From Acidobacteriota bacterium (lineage in GTDB: Bacteria > Acidobacteriota > Polarisedimenticolia > J045): a DNA stretch of 64,000 bases. Of this stretch, positions 61,839 to 64,000 are shown one piece after another. A program made the position numbers and the translations under genes. Every line of letters begins with the position of its first letter. Positions within the stretch are counted from its first letter, which is position 1. The notes under the pieces are model-generated. The model was not told where the DNA came from. It worked only from the letters and a program-made list of their open reading frames with translations, and did not search any database. The stretch lies in NCBI GenBank assembly GCA_025456425.1, contig JALOKP010000002.1:1-64000 (forward strand), in the 5' to 3' direction.

Positions 61839-63095
61839 CTACGGCTCCAGCTTCTCGCGCATGATCGCCAGGATCTCGGCGTCCACCGCGCGCATCCCGG
61901 TCGTCGCGATGCGCCCGAGGTTCGCCAGCGAGGCCGGCCCGTCGACCCCGACGATCCCGTCGCTGGCCGGGATCCCCACCCCCGAGAGCGCCAGCGAGGC
62001 CGCCCGGTACGCGGCGTCGACGCCGGTCATCGACTTGAGCGCGCAGCCGATCTTCGCGCCGTCGCAGATCATCCCCGAGACGTTGCCGACCATGTTCGTC
62101 ACGGCCGCGGAGAGCGCCGCGGCGTCGCCCGCCTCGAGCTGGACCAGCCCCGCTGCCAGGCCGATCCCGGCGGCGTTGGAGCAGCCGCAGACCGCGGAGA
62201 GCGCGCCGAGTCGGTGGGTCACCGACGAGGTCACGAGGCAGGCCAGCGCCAGCGCCTCGTCGCGCCGCTCGGGCGGCGCGCCCAGGTCCTCGCCGATCAG
62301 CGCGATCGGCAGCGAGACGGTGATCCCCTTGTTCCCCGAGCCGGCCAGGGTCATGACCGAGAAGTCCTCGCCGCTCATCCGGGCGTAGACCCCGCCCGCC
62401 ACCAGCCGCGCCGCGCGCGACACGGCGTCGCCGGCGGAGCGCCGGTGGAAGGCCGCGGGCAGCAGCGACTGGCCGTGCTCGGCGATCGCACGATTGAGCG
62501 CGGTGCCGTGGCGCAGGCGCGCGCGGTCGTCGTCGCCGAGTGAGCGCGCGAGCGCCGCCAGTGCGTCGAAGTCGAGTTCCGCCAGCGCGCGGCGCGCGTC
62601 CGCTCCCGCTGCGGCGCCGTCGGCCGCGGCCGGCAGCGGCTGCGCCACGCCGTCGCGCTCGAGGCGCACGAGCCGCGTGTGGCTCCCCTCGACCACCGCC
62701 CGCCCCTCGCCACCGGTGCGGCGGACGGTGACCTCGACGAACAGCGCACGGCGCTCCGGATCGACCTCGGCCAGCACCGCGCCGCGCTCGATCAACTGCC
62801 CGGCCGCGGCCAGCCGCTGCGGGGTGACCTGGCGGAAGATCTCGAGCCCGGCCGACGGGTCGGGCGCGAGCGCCCCCAGCGCGCCGGCCCAGCGGATCCC
62901 CGAGCGCCGGCCCGAGTGCGGGATCCCGACCGCGTAGCAGTTCTTGTACATCCGCGGGTCGCAGGCGATCCGCACGCTGACGACCGGTCCGTCGGCGAGC
63001 GCGGCCGCGCTGGCCGCCGCCCACGCGATGCAGGCCGGCTCGGTGCAGCCGAGTGCGGGGCGCCACTCGCTGTCGAGGAACTCGCTGAAGGTCAT
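61839..63095 (-). CDS. cyuA: L-cysteine desulfidase-like enzyme (UPF0597/CyuA family)
   Basis: 418 residues. Family landmarks: EWRPALGCTEPACIAWAAA at the start, DPRMYKNCYAVGIPH, TLAGSGNKGITVSLPI, AVCGCSNAAGIGLAAG, MVGNVSGMICDGAKIGCALK. The cysteines in CTEP, CGCSNAAG and CDGAK are the expected 4Fe-4S ligands of the serine-dehydratase-like fold. Known members cleave L-cysteine to sulfide, pyruvate and ammonia. ATG at 63095 gives normal length. Divergent from tatD (83-base gap). With tnaA it forms a second pyruvate-yielding amino-acid lyase in this window. Confidence 0.88.
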   Translation of the reverse strand: MTFSEFLDSEWRPALGCTEPACIAWAAASAAALADGPVVSVRIACDPRMYKNCYAVGIPHSGRRSGIRWAGALGALAPDPSAGLEIFRQVTPQRLAAAGQLIERGAVLAEVDPERRALFVEVTVRRTGGEGRAVVEGSHTRLVRLERDGVAQPLPAAADGAAAGADARRALAELDFDALAALARSLGDDDRARLRHGTALNRAIAEHGQSLLPAAFHRRSAGDAVSRAARLVAGGVYARMSGEDFSVMTLAGSGNKGITVSLPIALIGEDLGAPPERRDEALALACLVTSSVTHRLGALSAVCGCSNAAGIGLAAGLVQLEAGDAAALSAAVTNMVGNVSGMICDGAKIGCALKSMTGVDAAYRAASLALSGVGIPASDGIVGVDGPASLANLGRIATTGMRAVDAEILAIMREKLEP

Positions 63096-63178
63096 CGGGG
63101 GGTCTCGGGGGCCCGCGCCGTGTCGGCGGGCCGGGGTCGGTGATGATAGCGTGACCGCCCGCCGGAGGCCGCTTTCCG

Positions 63179-63985
63179 ATGAGCACCGCACCGCCCGTCG
63201 CGCCCCTGTTCGACACCCACGCGCACCTCGATTTCCCGGGGCTGGCGGAGGACCTGGACGGGTTGCTGGCGCGGGCCCGCGCCGCGGGGGTGACGCGCGT
63301 GGTGTCGATCGGCGCGGGGCGCGGGCCGGGGTCGCTCGACGGCGCGCTGGTCATCGCGCGCCGCTACCCGGGCACGGTCTGGGCGACGGTCGGCGTCCAC
63401 CCGCACGACGCGTCGGGCCTCGCGCCGGAGACGATCGACGCGCTGGCCGAACTGGCCCAGGACCCCCAGGTCGTGGCGATCGGCGAGACCGGCCTCGACT
63501 TCCACTACGATCGCTCGCCGCGCGAGGCGCAGCGCGGGGCGTTCCGCGCGCAGATCGCGCTGGCGCGGCAGGCGCGCAAGCCGCTGATCGTCCACACCCG
63601 GCTGGCGCCCGGCGAGACGCTGGCGATCCTGCGCGAGGAGCGGGCGGCCGAGGTCGGCGGGATCGTCCACTGCTTCTCGGAGGACGCCGCCTTCGCGGCG
63701 CAGGCGCTCGACCTGGGGTTCGTCGCCTCGTTCAGCGGGCTCGTCACCTTCCCGAAGGCCGGCGCGATCCGGGAGGCCGCGCTGGCGCAGCCGCTCGACG
63801 CGATCCTGGTCGAGACCGACGCGCCGTTCCTGGCCCCGGTCCCGCTGCGCGGCCGGCGGGCCGAGCCGGCGCACGTCGCGTACACCGCCGACGCGATCGC
63901 CGCCTGGCGCGGGATCGCGCTCACGGAGTTCCGCCGGCTGACCACCGAGAACGCCTGCCGCGTCTACCGCCTGCCGCTCCCCTGA
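63179..63985 (+). CDS. tatD: TatD-family metal-dependent deoxyribonuclease
   Basis: 268 residues. Metal and catalytic motifs: FDTHAHLDF, GVHPHDA, AIGETGLDFHYD, PLIVHTR, GIVHCFS and the final ETDAPFLAP, all intact. Members are Mg2+-dependent 3'-5' nucleases (TatD/YcfH) involved in DNA repair or turnover. GGAGG lies about 10 bases before the ATG. Complete; only 15 bases of the window remain after its stop. Confidence 0.93.
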   Translation: MSTAPPVAPLFDTHAHLDFPGLAEDLDGLLARARAAGVTRVVSIGAGRGPGSLDGALVIARRYPGTVWATVGVHPHDASGLAPETIDALAELAQDPQVVAIGETGLDFHYDRSPREAQRGAFRAQIALARQARKPLIVHTRLAPGETLAILREERAAEVGGIVHCFSEDAAFAAQALDLGFVASFSGLVTFPKAGAIREAALAQPLDAILVETDAPFLAPVPLRGRRAEPAHVAYTADAIAAWRGIALTEFRRLTTENACRVYRLPLP

Positions 63986-64000
63986 GAGCCGCGGGCCGCG

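Overview
The window is very GC-rich DNA (about 70% or more by eye) from a Gram-negative bacterium. The evidence for that is several lipobox lipoproteins, an outer-membrane beta-barrel, a parvulin-type chaperone and many multihaem c-type cytochromes. GTG and TTG starts and 4-bp ATGA/GTGA gene overlaps are common. An Acidobacteriota lineage (Thermoanaerobaculia-like) fits best, judging by the membrane/TPR glycosyltransferases, the thrombospondin-type-3/sialidase-like secreted protein and the cytochrome set. Myxococcota or a Desulfuromonadia-like lineage cannot be excluded. There are no insertion sequences, phage genes, CRISPR arrays, tRNAs or rRNAs that I can see, and no gene-free stretch above 300 bases.

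Layout. (1) 1-4.6 kb: tetrapyrrole operon hemA-hemC-hemD-hemB-hemL on the minus strand, every junction a 4-bp overlap; hemC and hemD each carry an apparent short internal deletion with a frameshift. (2) 4.7-26.5 kb: housekeeping and hypothetical genes: a secreted sialidase-like protein, AmrS radical SAM enzyme, ALDH7, infC, a membrane pseudokinase with its secreted partner, an ArnT-like glycosyltransferase overlapping hemH, a SWIM protein, a TPR-pseudokinase-kinase protein (frameshifted), tryptophanase, an XRE-TPR regulator with a palindrome over its ribosome-binding site, an FmdB protein and a HAD phosphatase. (3) 26.7-46.7 kb: an extracellular electron transfer locus. From right to left on the minus strand: a sigma-54 promoter, an NHL protein, a c-di-GMP-I (GEMM) riboswitch, an OmcS-like hexahaem cytochrome, a beta-propeller lipoprotein, an outer-membrane barrel with a discoidin-like insert, two CsgG/GNA1162-like proteins, a PPIase, a sigma-70-type promoter, a 26-haem and a 16-haem cytochrome, a second NHL protein, a PhnD-like lipoprotein, a haem-binding histidine kinase, an NtrC-type activator and a second OmcS-like hexahaem cytochrome. 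A REC-PilZ gene with its own sigma-54 promoter faces this locus. (4) 46.9-61.8 kb: five paralogous GT-C membrane glycosyltransferases with C-terminal TPRs, interspersed with a Tat-type PLP enzyme, another hexahaem cytochrome, a CarH-like B12/light regulator, an SPFH/Arc pair and a secreted hydrolase. (5) 61.8-64 kb: an L-cysteine desulfidase-like enzyme and TatD.

How it may work together. The window encodes about 61 predicted covalent haem sites (26+16+6+6+6, plus one in a sensor kinase). The two OmcS-like proteins resemble the Geobacter protein that polymerises into extracellular cytochrome filaments. The dense cytochromes and the barrel could carry electrons across the envelope; the PPIase, CsgG-like proteins and NHL proteins could help export or assembly; the GT-C/TPR enzymes could glycosylate surface proteins. 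Control appears layered: a haem-containing two-component system acting through sigma-54, plus c-di-GMP through the riboswitch and possibly the PilZ protein. These functional links are inference; the gene identities and motifs are read from the sequence.
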